Assembly: GCA_037176725.1 (NCBI GenBank)
Contig: JAZBRS010000011.1
Span: forward strand, 8,990,001 to 9,054,000
Length of the DNA: 64,000 nucleotides
DNA from: Posidonia oceanica
Lineage: Eukaryota; Streptophyta; Magnoliopsida; Alismatales; Posidoniaceae
Direction of reading: 5' to 3'
Shown piece by piece: positions 42,793 through 53,290 of the stretch; the stretch's first letter is position 1, and each line of letters begins with the position of its first letter. A model generated the notes under the pieces. That model made no database searches and was not told where the DNA came from. It worked only from the letters and a program-made list of their open reading frames with translations. A program made the translations under genes and the position numbers.

Positions 42793-43790
42793 AGTTGATC
42801 AACTTACGAAATCAGCACACTTCCTACCCATGAAGGTGAATCTTCCCTTGCAGTAGTTGGCAGAGTTGTACATGTCTGAGATAGTTCGGCTACATGGAGT
42901 TCCAATGTCAATTGTGTCTGATAGGGATACCCAGTTTACATCAAGGTTCTAGAGAGCGTTGCAAGAAGCCTTTGGTACTATGTTGATTTACAGCACTACT
43001 TTCCACTCTCAGACAGATGGTTAGACTGAAAGAACTATTCAGACACTGGAAGATATGTTGAGGGCCTGTGCTTTGGACCTTGGAGGGAGTTGGGAGGATC
43101 ATCTGCCATTGGTAGAATTTGCCTACAACAACAGCTATCATTCCAACATTGGGATGGCACCATATGAGGCACTGTATGGTAGACCGTGTCGAACACCCAC
43201 ATGTTGGAACGAGGTAAGCGAACGCCAGCTTGTTGGCCTAGAGATTTTGCAGCAGTATGAAGAGAAAGTGGACCTGATCTGGAAGAGGCTAGTAGCTGCA
43301 CAAAGTCGACAGAAGAGCTATGCAGATAGGAGGCGCATACCTTTGGAGTTCGAGATAGGAGACTTCGTTTTCCTAAAGGTGTCACCAACCAAAGGAGTAG
43401 CGAGATTTGGAAAGAGAGGAAAGCTAAGTCCTCGATACATTGGCCTTTATTAGATTGCTAGAAGGGTTAGTGAGGTGGCTTATAAGTTAGATCTGCCTTC
43501 GGAACTTTCAGCTGTGCATAGTGTCTTCCATGTTTCAATGCTAAGGAAGTGCTTGGCAGATGTGTCCCAGGTCATACCAGTACAGCCAGAAGAGCTGCGG
43601 GAGGACTTGTCCATGGTGGATGATGCAATTCAAATACTGGATCGAAAGGAGTAGATCCTCAGAAACAAAGTCATTCCTTTGATACTAGTTCCGTGGCAGC
43701 ACCATGGTGCAGAATAAGCTACTTGGGAGCGAGAAACGGATATATGTTCGAAATACCCCCATTTGTTCTATTAGTGATGAATTTCGAGGA
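42793..43790 (+). pseudogene. Gypsy-1 integrase, second part, with chromodomain
   Basis: Resumes exactly where the first part stops: IVDQLTKSAHFLPMKVN, then [18 protein letters not shown] (second catalytic Asp), then SQTDG, a TAG in place of Gln at about 43021, [11 protein letters not shown] (catalytic Glu). The C-terminal domain has FVFLKVSPTKGVARFGKRGK and LSPRYIGLY. It ends in a chromodomain (IQILDRKE, VIPLILVPWQHHG, TWERETD), which places the element among chromoviruses. Several TAG/TAA stops make it dead. Confidence 0.88.
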
Positions 43791-43815
43791 CGAAATTTCT
43801 TTAAGGGGGTTAGGA

Positions 43816-45835
43816 TGTAATATCTGGATTTTTCCAGAATTCAGTTTCAGTTAATTTTTGAAAAAATTAATTACCAGATCATTCTTGTTGTATTAGAGTT
43901 GATTGCTTGTAATATAATTATGTTTTAAGCAATCATATTTAGTTTTGTGTTTGTTTCCCTCCTGTGGTAATTGTCTCTGGCTCCCTATGTTGTGTGATAT
44001 TCTGGCATTAAAATGTGAAGACTTAAGTGTGATATGGAGAAGTGAGGGGGAGGAATGCAAAAGACCCCACAGTATCGTGCCGCTCGCCACTGTGCGCCCA
44101 CGCCCTGCAACCGTTGACCTCTGCGATCCCCGGCGATCTGCTGGCAGGGGGCGGCTGTTAAAGTGGCGGCATCGGTGCTGGCCAAGGCAGAGGGAGGAGA
44201 GAGCCAGAGGAGACAAGAGCCGTGCCAGCAGAGGAGAAGAGGAGAAGAGCTGGTGTGGCCGAGGAGGTGAAGAAGGAGAGGAAGAGAGAAGCGTGCCAAG
44301 AATTGTACGCGTTTCACCTCTTTCCCTCTTCAATTTCTTTTCTAAATCTTTGGAAATAGATTGATTTAGTAGATTTAATGCATGGATGTAGCCTGTATGA
44401 TTTATTGGGATTTTTAGATGAATTTTACAGTGAGATTTGTGGTGGAATGGGTTTGGAACGTTTTGAGCTCCTCGTCTTTGGAATTTGATTTCTCGAGCTT
44501 TGGTGAATGAAATGTTGTGATGTTTGTGCTCATATGTAGAGCATTTCTGTGGCTTTGATTTGAGTATTTTTGTAGATTTTGTGGTTATGTGTGGTGGAAC
44601 CGGTTGAGGTTCCCACTTTGGGCGATTTTGGAATGTCCTGTGTCAGTTTTGCAAAATCGTCTGGTTCAGCGTACAGTTTTGGTTCGGTATGCCATTTTTG
44701 CCCAGAATTCGGTATACTGAACTGTTCCGACATGCTGATCGGGCTACTATGTGTGGTGCAGGACCTGAATCGGTCTCCCGACCATTTTGATCGACCGTGA
44801 CAACGACTAGAATGGTCGATCGGATGATTTCGGTGTGCCGTTTCAAGGCCAGAAACTGAACTTGGCTGCTGGTCCGGTCGACCGAATAATTTGGGTTTGC
44901 TGAACCAGAGTCCAAACCTGTTTTAAAGTGGTTTTCTAGCTGATTCGTGGTTTGCTTTGGTATTGCCAAATGATGAAATAGTTTTATGGATGTTTTGACA
45001 ATATGAATGATTTTCAAATAGATGAGAAATGATTTTGAAATGATTTCCAAAAGAGTTTGGAAAAGAGATCCATGATTTGCAAATGTTTGGAAAATGATTT
45101 CTATGGATTTTGAGATTGTGGTATTGTAGAGACCCGGTGAAAGAGACGGACTACCCTCTGTGTCGGTGTTGGCTGGGGCTGGGGTTGGAGTCTCCAGACG
45201 CTCGGGTACCAAAGGGACGTCAGAAGGATGCACCTCATGTACTGAGAATATGATAAATTGAGGGCTGAGTTCTTGGTGCGGTGGTAGTCTCCCACACGGG
45301 GTGATTGCACCACGGCAGTGCAGTGGGATCGGGGTTAGAGTTCTTGGCAACTGCTTGTGGCCAGGTCGATCGCCTGTGGCCAGGGTGACACGACAGAGTT
45401 TCGTGGTTTGTGTATGTGGTTTCCTGAGATGGTTTCAGATAGAGATCTAAATGCATGAAATGTTTTGTGAAGGTGCATGATTTCTGAGGAAATTGGTTAT
45501 GTTTGATAATGGCATGGATTTGCAAGTTAATTGTTCCAGTTGTGAGTTTTAATTATTATGAATCTTAGTTGGTGTTTCTTTTCGTGATTTTTGTGAGCAC
45601 GTATTGGGTAATTTTGATGTCACTCACGCATTTTGTGTTTTGTTTTCAAGTGCAGATTAGAATGCAGTCCAGTCTGGTGCTTTATAGGAGCCACGTAGCC
45701 GCACAATGGGTTCCTAGGTAGTGTAAATTGCAAAGTTTTATTTTGATGTAAATCTTAGCTTAGTTTTCTTTTAAATCAATAATTATTTTTATTGGGTAGA
45801 TTTGATGCTGTTATGTGACGCGTCGGGGCATTACA
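43816..45835 (+). repeat. Gypsy-1 3' LTR
   Basis: 2020 bp. It starts TGTAATATCTGG after a polypurine tract (TTTAAGGGGGTTAGGA, about 43800-43815) and ends CGTCGGGGCATTACA. Between them is a GC-rich leader (44050-44300) with several overlapping chance frames on both strands. Around 44610-44900 it has CGGTNNNCCG-type palindromic words. The five bases after it are GCTAC. Confidence 0.85.
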
Positions 45836-46159
45836 GCTACACTCCTTGACGAAATCCTCACCAATACTCCGTAAAAACCATGGTTGGTGCTCCTCATAAC
45901 CCGAGAAGCAAGTAGGCTTTGAATGGAAATTGATTTACACTTGAAGTATACCACCAATCTCCCAAACACATAGGTAAGTAAGTTTAGGATCGGAGTGGAA
46001 TTTGGAAACTCTCTTGCTAAACTAAAATGGGAATGGGATATGCATGAAAACTCTTATCGAAATAGTAACTCTTGATGCACTTATGTGTGGGATGTGTTTT
46101 GTGTCAAAGGGGGGTGCCTATATATAGAAAAATGGGTAGCAAGTGGTGTGTCTAACATC
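45836..46159 (-). other. Unassigned sequence with minus-strand TATA box, left flank of hAT-2
   Basis: Minus strand contains TATATATAGGCACCCCCC at about 46105-46122, a promoter-like box, followed by a leader-like stretch. Removing the hAT-2 insertion joins this to 52476 and beyond, giving upstream sequence GAACAATATGGACGTTAGACAC. It is probably the U3/R part of another LTR element in minus orientation that served as target for hAT-2. Confidence 0.4.
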
Positions 46160-46472
46160 TAGACATGTAAATCGGGCCAGGCCGGGTCGGCCCGGTCCAA
46201 AAGAATGAAGGCCAGGAAGGGCTTGGGCTAGGCCAGGCCAGAGTTTATAAAACTCTGGCCCGTCACGGTCCACGGCCCACCATGGGACCGGGCCGGTCCA
46301 TCAGGCCATTTTTTTCCAAAAAAAATTATTTATTATTAAATAATTAATGTATACATAAAAAAACTTGAAAAATACATAAGATATTCAACATTTTACATTT
46401 TTACATTTTTACATTTACAATTATTACATTAACATAAATTAAAAAATTTACAAAAAAATCTATTCATATTCT

Positions 46473-47124
46473 TTAATCATTAATAGAAGCTCCCGTCCCC
46501 GTTGAAGTTGATGTCTCTTCGCCTTCTGATTTGTCGTTTAAATTTAAGTTTTGCAGACGATCAACTGCATCGTACCCATCCTTAAAGCACACGGAGGCTT
46601 TTACAGATTTTTCGTATAATTTATACCTTCTATCACTTAAAACTCTTTTACCTGCAGAAAATGCAAACTCCGACGTCACAGTAGATGCCAGAATCGTTAA
46701 TAAATCTTTAACCATTTTAGAAACTACAGGAAACCAAACTGTAATACTAGACCACCACTTTAATACATCTAAGTTATTCATTTCAACATCACTAAGAGCA
46801 AACTCACAATTTAAATAATTTTCTAATTCATTACTAGTTGTTGATTTTACGTATTTTCCTTTTTTCTTATTTAATTTACTCCAAAATGAACTACTACTAC
46901 TACTACTGCTGCTGCTGCTACTACTACTGTTGTGTTCCTACAAAACTAGATGCATGTGCACGAGAACTACTTTCACCATAATTTCTAATATATTCTTCAA
47001 ATAATGCATATAAAGTTTCCTTACTTTTATTATTAAATTCATCTATTTTATCATTTTTATGCATGTTACTAAAAATATCATCTATAAGTACCCTACAATT
47101 AACTAATCTATGCCTAGGATCCAT
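46473..47124 (-). pseudogene. hAT-2 transposase C-terminal part
   Basis: Minus strand 47124-46924 reads MDPRHRLVNCRVLIDDIF (the DPRxK-type block), ending in Ser-rich sequence encoded by a (CTA/CTG) microsatellite at about 46890-46930. After a frame break, 46781-46473 gives LDVLKWWSSITVWFPVVSKM and ILASTVTSEFAFSAGKRVLS, the hAT dimerisation region with the third catalytic acidic residue (Glu of TSEFAFS). The last 25 residues are acidic and Ser/Thr-rich. Confidence 0.82.
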
Positions 47125-48030
47125 GATTAATGTTAAGCATGCCTACATTGGAGGCTCATCCCAATAACTATTATATTTTTCTACCATTACTTCAATAATA
47201 TTTTCAAATTTGGTGAAAGATCTATATTGTTGAAAAGTGTTTGTAATATTAAATAAATTAACTAAAACTAGAGAAGAACTAGTAAGATAATATTGACCAA
47301 ATAATTGATTAGTTGCAGTATAAAATGGTTCTAAAAATGTATGAATTATGCTAGCATTATTCCAATCTTCATCATTTAAGAAATAATTAGATCTTGCATT
47401 ATATACATTCTTGTACAGTTAAATTTAAAATGTGACAACAATACCTACAATGAAATAAATCACCATTTAATAGTAGTTTTAAATTTCTTTTTAATATTCC
47501 TATTGCAACATTATTATTAGAAGCATTATCAAAAGATATTGTATTAATTTTATTATATATTTTAAATTCTTTAGCAATATCTTTTATAATATTTGCTATT
47601 GCTTTTCCAGTATGTGGATGATCAAAAAGTCTAAAAACAATTAATCTTTTTTGTAAATTCCATTCTATGTCTATCCAATGTGCAATTAAACATAAATAAG
47701 GAAAATTATTAAGTCCTGTCCACACATCACAAGTTAATGATATTTTACATAATAAACTATAAAACATTTCAATTAAAAATTCTTTATCTTTTTTCAATGT
47801 TTTATAAATTATATTTTTAGTAGTATTCCTAAAATGACCTTTAAATTGTGGGTTCAAATAATTTTGTACACAACTTTCAAATCTTTTATTTTCAGAAAAA
47901 TTAAATGGTTGTTCGTCTTGTACTATAAATTTTGTTAAACCTTCTTTTACTTCTTCTGCACTATATTTCCAATTTACTATTTCATTAGGACCTACGTGTA
48001 ATTTAGATTGTCTTAAATCTTTATTATGGG
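47125..48030 (-). pseudogene. hAT-2 transposase core (RNase H-like)
   Basis: Minus strand frame from about 48030 to 47399: HVGPNEIVNWKYSAEEVKEG, DEQPFNFSENKRFE, then the catalytic core ISLTCDVWTGLNNFPYLCL (first Asp) and TISFDNASNNNVAIGIL (second Asp), HCRYCCHILNLTVQE. It stops at about 47399 by a one-base shift; the next frame continues YNARSNYFLNDEDWNNASII and ENIIEVMVEKYNSYWDEPPM to a TAG near 47142. Two lesions therefore separate the catalytic parts. The upstream Lys/Arg/Glu-rich part of the open frame (48030-48124) is translated simple repeat, not transposase. Confidence 0.82.
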
Positions 48031-48044
48031 CAGCTAGCCCATCT

Positions 48045-48275
48045 TTCCTTCTTTCTTTCTTTCTTTCTTTCTTTCCTTCTTTCTCTCTTCCTTTCTTTCT
48101 TTTTCTTTCTTTCCTCTTCTTCAACCCAAGCCCAGCCCATCTTCCTTTCCATCTTTCTTTCCTTCTATCTTTCTTTCTTTCTTTCTTTTTTCTTTTCTTT
48201 CTTTTCTCTTTTTTTTCTCTTCAGCAACCCAGCCCAGCCCACTCTTCTCTCCTTTCTTTTTTTCTTTTCTCCACC
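48045..48275. repeat. (TTTC)n microsatellite
   Basis: Nearly pure TTTC/TTCC/TCTT runs at 48045-48120 and 48145-48215, then mixed to 48275. The minus-strand Lys/Glu/Arg-rich frames here (for example 48121-48441) are low-complexity translations. Confidence 0.9.
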
Positions 48276-49495
48276 AGCAGCTAAGCCCACGGCTCGTTCT
48301 CTTTTCCTTCTCCTTTCCTTTTTTCTTTTCACCCCAAGCCCACGCACAGCCACTGCAGCTACACCTCCTGCCATCTTCCTCCCCACTACCACACAAAGCC
48401 TCCAGCACAACTTCAAGCCTCACAGCACAACCTTCCATCATTTCCCCCCTTACTTACTTCCCTTCCCATCTCACTTACTCTCCATCCCCTCCAGCCAGCC
48501 ACTTGCCTCTCACACAGACCATTTGCCGACCTGTAGAGGAGGTGATCACCTCCTGCCATCCTCTGCCTCTGCTTCCCACTTGATCAATAGCAACAAAACC
48601 AATCCTCTCTCGAGCAATTCAGACCGAGCCTCTTCACACAGCAATTCCACACCTTCACAGTAGCCATTCACTCCCTACACACCACTGCAATTCAACACCA
48701 TTCACACAGCAATTCACACCCATTTTCCACTGCAACCAACACCCATTTTCCACAGCAGCAACACAGACAATCCACTCCACAGCAGCACCAATTCATCACC
48801 CTCTTCAACCAATCCACTCCATACAGAAACCAAAACCCAACACCTACAGCAACAGAACCCAACTCCACACTCCATCTTCTTCCCTCACAGCAACGCTTCT
48901 CCACCCATTCCCCACTCCAAAAAACCCACCGGAGAAGACCACTCACATAGAGAGAGAGCTACACAGTGAGAGAGGGAGGGAGAATTTCAAATTTGTAGTA
49001 GAGGACCCAAACTTCAAAAGAGAGAATTGAGAGGGAGGAGAGGGATCCGATACCTCCCTGAGCTCCGGAGGACGCCGTGCGACTCAACCCAAGCGCGCCG
49101 AGCAGCTACCGCCGCCTCTAGCACCTCCTCCGCCTGCGACATCGCCGGTCGAATCCACCTGAGGTCGGAAGCCTCCTCCAAGCACGCGCTCAGGTAACCA
49201 TTCCTTCCCTGAGCTTCGCCTTGCTCGTCTCTTACTTATCTGCCTCTTTATTGTGCGTTTCGAGCCGTGTTTCCCCTTTCCCGCGCTCGTCGGCCTCTTC
49301 TTCTTCTCCGGCAACTGCCGCCGAAGGAAAACAGTAGCTCGCCGTGACAGGCGGCCTCACCGCCTCCGGATCGCTCCCAGACCTTCGCCGGACGCCAAGG
49401 GACTCCTCTGAGCACCGCCCGTGCACCGCCGCCTCTAGCAGGCTGCCTGTCCGCTCGTCATCGCCGCGGGCTACTGTTCCATTAACGTTATTTAA
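48276..49495 (+). other. C-rich leader-like part of the Ogre/Tat-like LTR
   Basis: Long CCA/ACA-rich plus strand without stop-free coding of a known family, then GAGAGAG words and GC-rich DNA. Minus frames (48692-48946, 49084-49314) have no family match. The composition resembles the U3/R leader of giant Tat-type LTRs. Confidence 0.4.
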
Positions 49496-49529
49496 AGCTT
49501 TTGTTTTTTAACTTTATTACATTGAAATT

Positions 49530-50530
49530 AAGTCCTGCTATTTATTTTGTTTGTATATAGGTCCTGCAAGCATTTAACATTTCATTTAAATGGCATTTAG
49601 AATCATATTGCATTAACATTAAATCCTACATCTTAATTTATTCACAAATAGGTCCTGCATTCATTTGCACTTGATATAAATTGTGTTTTAAATCTTATTA
49701 CATTGCAATCTAGTCCTGCATGTTAATTTATTATCATCTAGGTCCAGCATTCATTTGCATTTGATTTAAATTACATTTTAAATCATACTGTATTGCATTT
49801 TAGTCCAGTACTTAAGTTTATTTACACTTAAGTCCTGCATCAGTTCAGCATGTCATTTAACTTTGTTTTTAAACTATATTACATTGCAATTACATCCAGC
49901 ATTTAAGTTTATTTACACTTAAGTCCTGCATTAGTTCAGCATGTCATTTAACTTTATTTTTAAACTATATTACATTGCAATTACATCCAGCACTTTAGTT
50001 TATTTGCACTTAAGTCCTGCATCAGTTCAGCATGTCATTTAATTTTATTTTTAAACTATAATGCATTGCATTTTAGTCCAGCACTTATGTTTATTTGCAT
50101 TTAAATCCTGTATGCTTCCAGAAGTCATTTAATTCCATTTTTCAAACTATATTGCATTATCATTTAGTCCAACACTTATGTTTATTTGCATTTAAGTCCT
50201 GCATGCTTACATCTTTCATTTAATTTCATTTAGCAACCATATTGCATTGCAGTTTAATTCAACAGTTTATTTAAATTTGCATGTTAGTCCAAATGTTAAA
50301 CTGTTGCATGTTTTCTAGTGCATTCTGCTTTGCAATTTAACCCAACAGTTTATTTTAATTGTATGTTAGTCCTAATCCTAAACTGTTGCATGCTTTCATG
50401 TTTATTTTTGCATTGCATATAAGTCTAGCATGTTTTCTATATTGCATGTAGGTCCAAATGTTGCATGCATTCATAATTGTTCTGCCTTGCACATAAACCT
50501 TACAGTTTTCCCATATTGCATGTTAGTCCT
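49530..50530 (+). repeat. 91-bp tandem array switching to 82 bp
   Basis: The anchor RGTCC(T/A)GCA or AGTCC occurs at 49559, 49650, 49740, 49831, 49922, 50013, 50104, 50195 and 50286 (steps 91, 90, then 91 repeatedly), then 50368 and 50450 (82) and 50525 (75). Each unit holds a paired half-motif (ACATCCAGCA, then TTAAGTCCTGCATC) and ATTACATTGCAATT-like words. Tandem arrays inside Ogre/Tat ends are known; this unit I do not recognise. Confidence 0.88.
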
Positions 50531-51659
50531 TATCTTTTTCTTTTGCATGCATTCATTTAACTGATATTGCATTTTGCCTCTGCTTGCTTACCATGTTGCA
50601 TCATTAGTTTTCATTGCACTTTAACTATTGCATTGCATCTTTCTCATAGCATTGCACTTAAGTCCAATAGTTTCTTTTTATTGCATTTAGGTCCAATCTT
50701 TGAACTGTTGCATGCATTGCACTTATATGACATTGCATGTTGTCCCTTGCACTTTTTCTAGCATCATTGGTTGCATTGCATGTAGAACCTTGCTGCAATG
50801 CATGCATACATGGGCATATTGCATTTAGACCCCCAATTTGACCCCTATTGCCTTATGACTTGCATTGCATGCATTGTTTTCTCGATCTGTTTTCTAGAGC
50901 ATTTAGATTTGGCTTTATTGCCTTTGCTTTGCTTTCCCTTGCATGCTGTCCCTTGCATTGCTTGGTTTTCTGCTTCTGTTTTGTTTCCCTTTGCATGTCG
51001 CTTTGCATTGCATTGTTTTCTTCGTCGTTTTGATTTATCGCCTGCATTGCATTTAAGGCAGTGATGCTTACTGTCTGGAGTTCTTATGAACCAGGGCACG
51101 CCCGGTTCAGAACACTGGTAGCGTTGCTGAGCACATAGATTGCACGTTTAATTTCCTGCACGCATCTTAGCACCTAGAGCATATATTTGAGCTTGTAATT
51201 AAGCATTCATGGCATTTAGGCATTTAAAGCATGCATCTTCCTATATATGCGAGCAGGAAGCCTAGAAAGACCGATTCCGGGCGTATCGGGGGTGCCTAAC
51301 ACCTTCCCCGTGCGTAACAGGAGTCCTTACCCTTTCTCTTGGCACGCAATGACCATTATGCCCCCATCCTAAGCATGAGTCATATCTTTGCATAGCATTG
51401 CATCCATTTGCATGTTTTCATGCATTTCCCCAGTTCTCCTTGTCTCCCGATTTAGTAGACTAGGTGGCGACTCTGAATTTGCTTTATCTTTGTTTTTCCT
51501 CCTTTTTCGGTGTTTTCGAGTCGAGTTTCCTTCCTCGGATCCACCCACTTATAGTGGCCTATTATCGGTCGGTGCACGTGAGCTTTGGCATCATGCATGG
51601 ACGCGTCGATTTCCCGAGTTACTACAACATGTTCCCAAACCCATGAACTTTGCTTCCTA

Positions 51660-51759
51660 AGTTTTTTGGTGCCTGTAGATTGTGTTTGTGTGGTTGCTCT
51701 GACTCTTGGGTAGGGTTATAATCATTGCTTCCTACATTTTCATGATAATGATATTCCAT
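51660..51759 (-). pseudogene. hAT-2 transposase N-terminus candidate
   Basis: An ATG at 51757-51759 on the minus strand reads MEYHYHENVGSNDYNPTQES then EQPHKHNLQAP before running into the inserted LTR. It lies just downstream of AT-rich promoter-like DNA with a TTTATAAATACC box near 52110. Position and polar composition suit the region before the BED finger, but there is no strong homology. The BED finger itself is not seen on either side of the insertion. Confidence 0.4.
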
Positions 51760-52467
51760 TATAATGTATAAAAAATTGATAATAAAAAGAAAATCCTTGA
51801 CCTAAAAAACCCAAAACCAAAAAATGGAGGGATTAGAAGTAGGAAAATTAGAGGGATTAGAAGTAAATAAATTTTTTTGTTGACGGAGCCAACAAGCCAC
51901 GGAACGGAGAGTGTTGAAAAGTCAGAGACCAGAGTGTTGTTGTTGGAGACCGAAGTCCGGAACCAAACTTGTATTCCACACAATTGAGAAGAATAGTAGA
52001 GAAATTTGAGATTGAAGAATTTTAGAGAATGAGAGAGTTGTAGTAGAGAGATTGAGAGAATTGAGAAGAGTAGAGAGTTGCGTGAAAAATGAGAAGTTTA
52101 AGAAGGTATTTATAAAAGAAGAAAAAAGAAGAAAAGGAGAAGAAGAAGAATAAAAAAAGAAGAGGGTATCGTTGGCCAACATTCAATGGAACGTTGGCAA
52201 GCAATGTTCAATGGAACGTTGAAGCCAACGTTCAAGAGAACGTTGGCAACTGCCAACGTGTTTTTTATTTTTTCTTTTTTCTCATAAAAAGCGGGCCGGC
52301 CTGGCTCGGCCCGAGCCCGGTCGTTGGATCGGGTACAAATGGGCCTACCATTACGCACCGGCCGGGCCTAGGCCTTAGGCCCAGCACGATCCTCGGCCCG
52401 AATCGGGTCGGGCCATCCGGGTCAGGCCGGATGGCCTAGGGCCAGCCTGGCCCACTTTGCATGTCTA
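51760..52467 (-). other. hAT-2 5' promoter and sub-terminal region
   Basis: Purine-rich leader (AGAGAGATTGAGAGAATTG, minus-strand pyrimidine), a TATAAATACC-type box near 52107-52118 on the minus strand, then four GAACGTTGG/CCAACGTT words (52165-52262) and the GGGCC-rich terminal zone. The layout parallels hAT-1 at 3420-3901. Confidence 0.6.
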
Positions 52468-52475
52468 CTAACGTC

Positions 52476-52831
52476 CATATTGTTCCTCCAACGGCTAGTC
52501 ATTCGGTAGACCGAAATAAATTCGATAGACCAAATGACTCACAGTTGTTTACAACAGACGAGCAATTCGGTAGATCGAAAATATTTCGGTATGCCGAATT
52601 GGTTCTCGATTGTGAACCCTGTAAGCCCAGATTTCGGTATACCGAAAATATTTGGTATGCTAGAATATGCCCTGAACCTATTTTCTTGAATGTTTTCAAT
52701 GTTCTCTACTTTGGATTTTGGGTTTGGCTATTTTCCTAGGATTTTGGAGTATTTGGGAGATTATTACAAGTTCCTAAAAGACAACAAATTACATTTACAT
52801 GAAGTTCAATTACAATAAGAACTTGATAAGA
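52476..52831. repeat. Cluster of CGGTAnnCCG palindromes, right flank of hAT-2
   Basis: Contains TTCGGTAGACCGAA (about 52504), TTCGGTAGATCGAA, TTTCGGTATGCCGAA and the perfect 16-bp palindrome TTTCGGTATACCGAAA (52632-52647). The remainder is AT-rich. The plus frame at 52461-52739 has no family match. Same original locus as 45836-46159. Confidence 0.55.
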
Positions 52832-53290
52832 GTTTCAAGGCCAGTCTAATTATAATGGATATGCAGGAGTATGATATCATATTGGGCATGGACTGGATGA
52901 CACAGCATTCAGCAATGATAGACTGTGCCAAGAAGAGGGTATAGTTAGAATGTCCAGGGCAGGGCTTGTGCTTGGTGCAAGGGGTGAGATCGGGTGAACC
53001 AAAGCAAGTGATCTCGGCAATAAAGGCCTACCGCTCTCTGGCGAAGGGCTGTGTGGGATATTTGGCCAGTATTTTGGTATCCTCCTCACCGACATTAAGG
53101 GTACAAGATATACCAGTTGTCTATTAGTACCCTGATGTATTTCCTAAGGATTTACCTGGTATGCCGCCACACAGGGAGGTTGAGTTCCTAATTGAGATAT
53201 TGCCAGGGTCAGGTCCCATCTCAAAGGCTCATAGAATGGCACCTGCTGAATTACGAGAGCTCAATAAATAGCTACAAGAGTTACTAGACA
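52832..53290 (+). pseudogene. Gypsy-2 protease end and linker
   Basis: Begins abruptly at FKASLIIMDMQEYDIILGMD (protease C-terminal block), then WMTQHSAMIDCAKKRV with a TAG, and EYPDVFP-type linker with another stop ([18 protein letters not shown]). Gag and the protease active site are missing, so the element is 5' truncated. Confidence 0.8.

Larger units (their letters stand above)
48030..51700 (+). repeat. Ogre/Tat-like long LTR inserted in hAT-2
   Basis: Interrupts the hAT transposase. Order on the plus strand: (TTTC)n, C-rich leader-like DNA (48430-49480) with a CAGGTAACC donor-like site at 49191, a 91-bp tandem array (49530-50530), TTGCATGC-rich decayed repeats to about 51050, then GACCGATTCCGGGCGTATCG and CACCTTCCCCGTGCGTAAC (51270-51320), sequences I recognise from the LTR ends of Ogre/Tat elements. 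At about 51471 is GGTGGCGACTC, resembling the start of their primer site. No coding domain is present. It is probably a solo LTR or LTR plus short flank; exact ends and target duplications are not resolved. Confidence 0.55.
46160..52467 (-). mobile_element. hAT transposon hAT-2, complete ends, 8-bp target duplication
   Basis: 6308 bp. Left terminus TAGACATGTAAATCGGGCC. Right terminus, read inward, TAGACATGCAAAGTGGGCC. Flanks are CTAACATC (46152-46159) and CTAACGTC (52468-52475), an 8-bp duplication with one mismatch, diagnostic of hAT. The sub-terminal zones are full of GGGCC and CGGGCC words. Transposase remnants are on the minus strand (46473-48030 and about 51660-51759), interrupted by a long LTR-like insertion (48030-51700). 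Confidence 0.88.

Noticed and set aside
43893..44364. Overlapping frames on both strands, up to 146 residues
   Set aside because: They lie inside the GC-rich leader of the gypsy-1 LTR and lack conserved motifs.
48121..48441. Minus-strand Lys/Arg/Glu-rich frames
   Set aside because: They are translations of the (TTTC)n and C-rich LTR DNA and not a nuclear localisation region or gene.
49530..50530. CRISPR-like regular repeats
   Set aside because: Whole units are repeated with no conserved-repeat/unique-spacer alternation, and the genome is a plant.
46152..52475. Idea that the hAT-2 transposase is still functional
   Set aside because: A frame shift near 47399, a TAG near 47142, a further break near 46850 and the 3.6-kb insertion exclude it.
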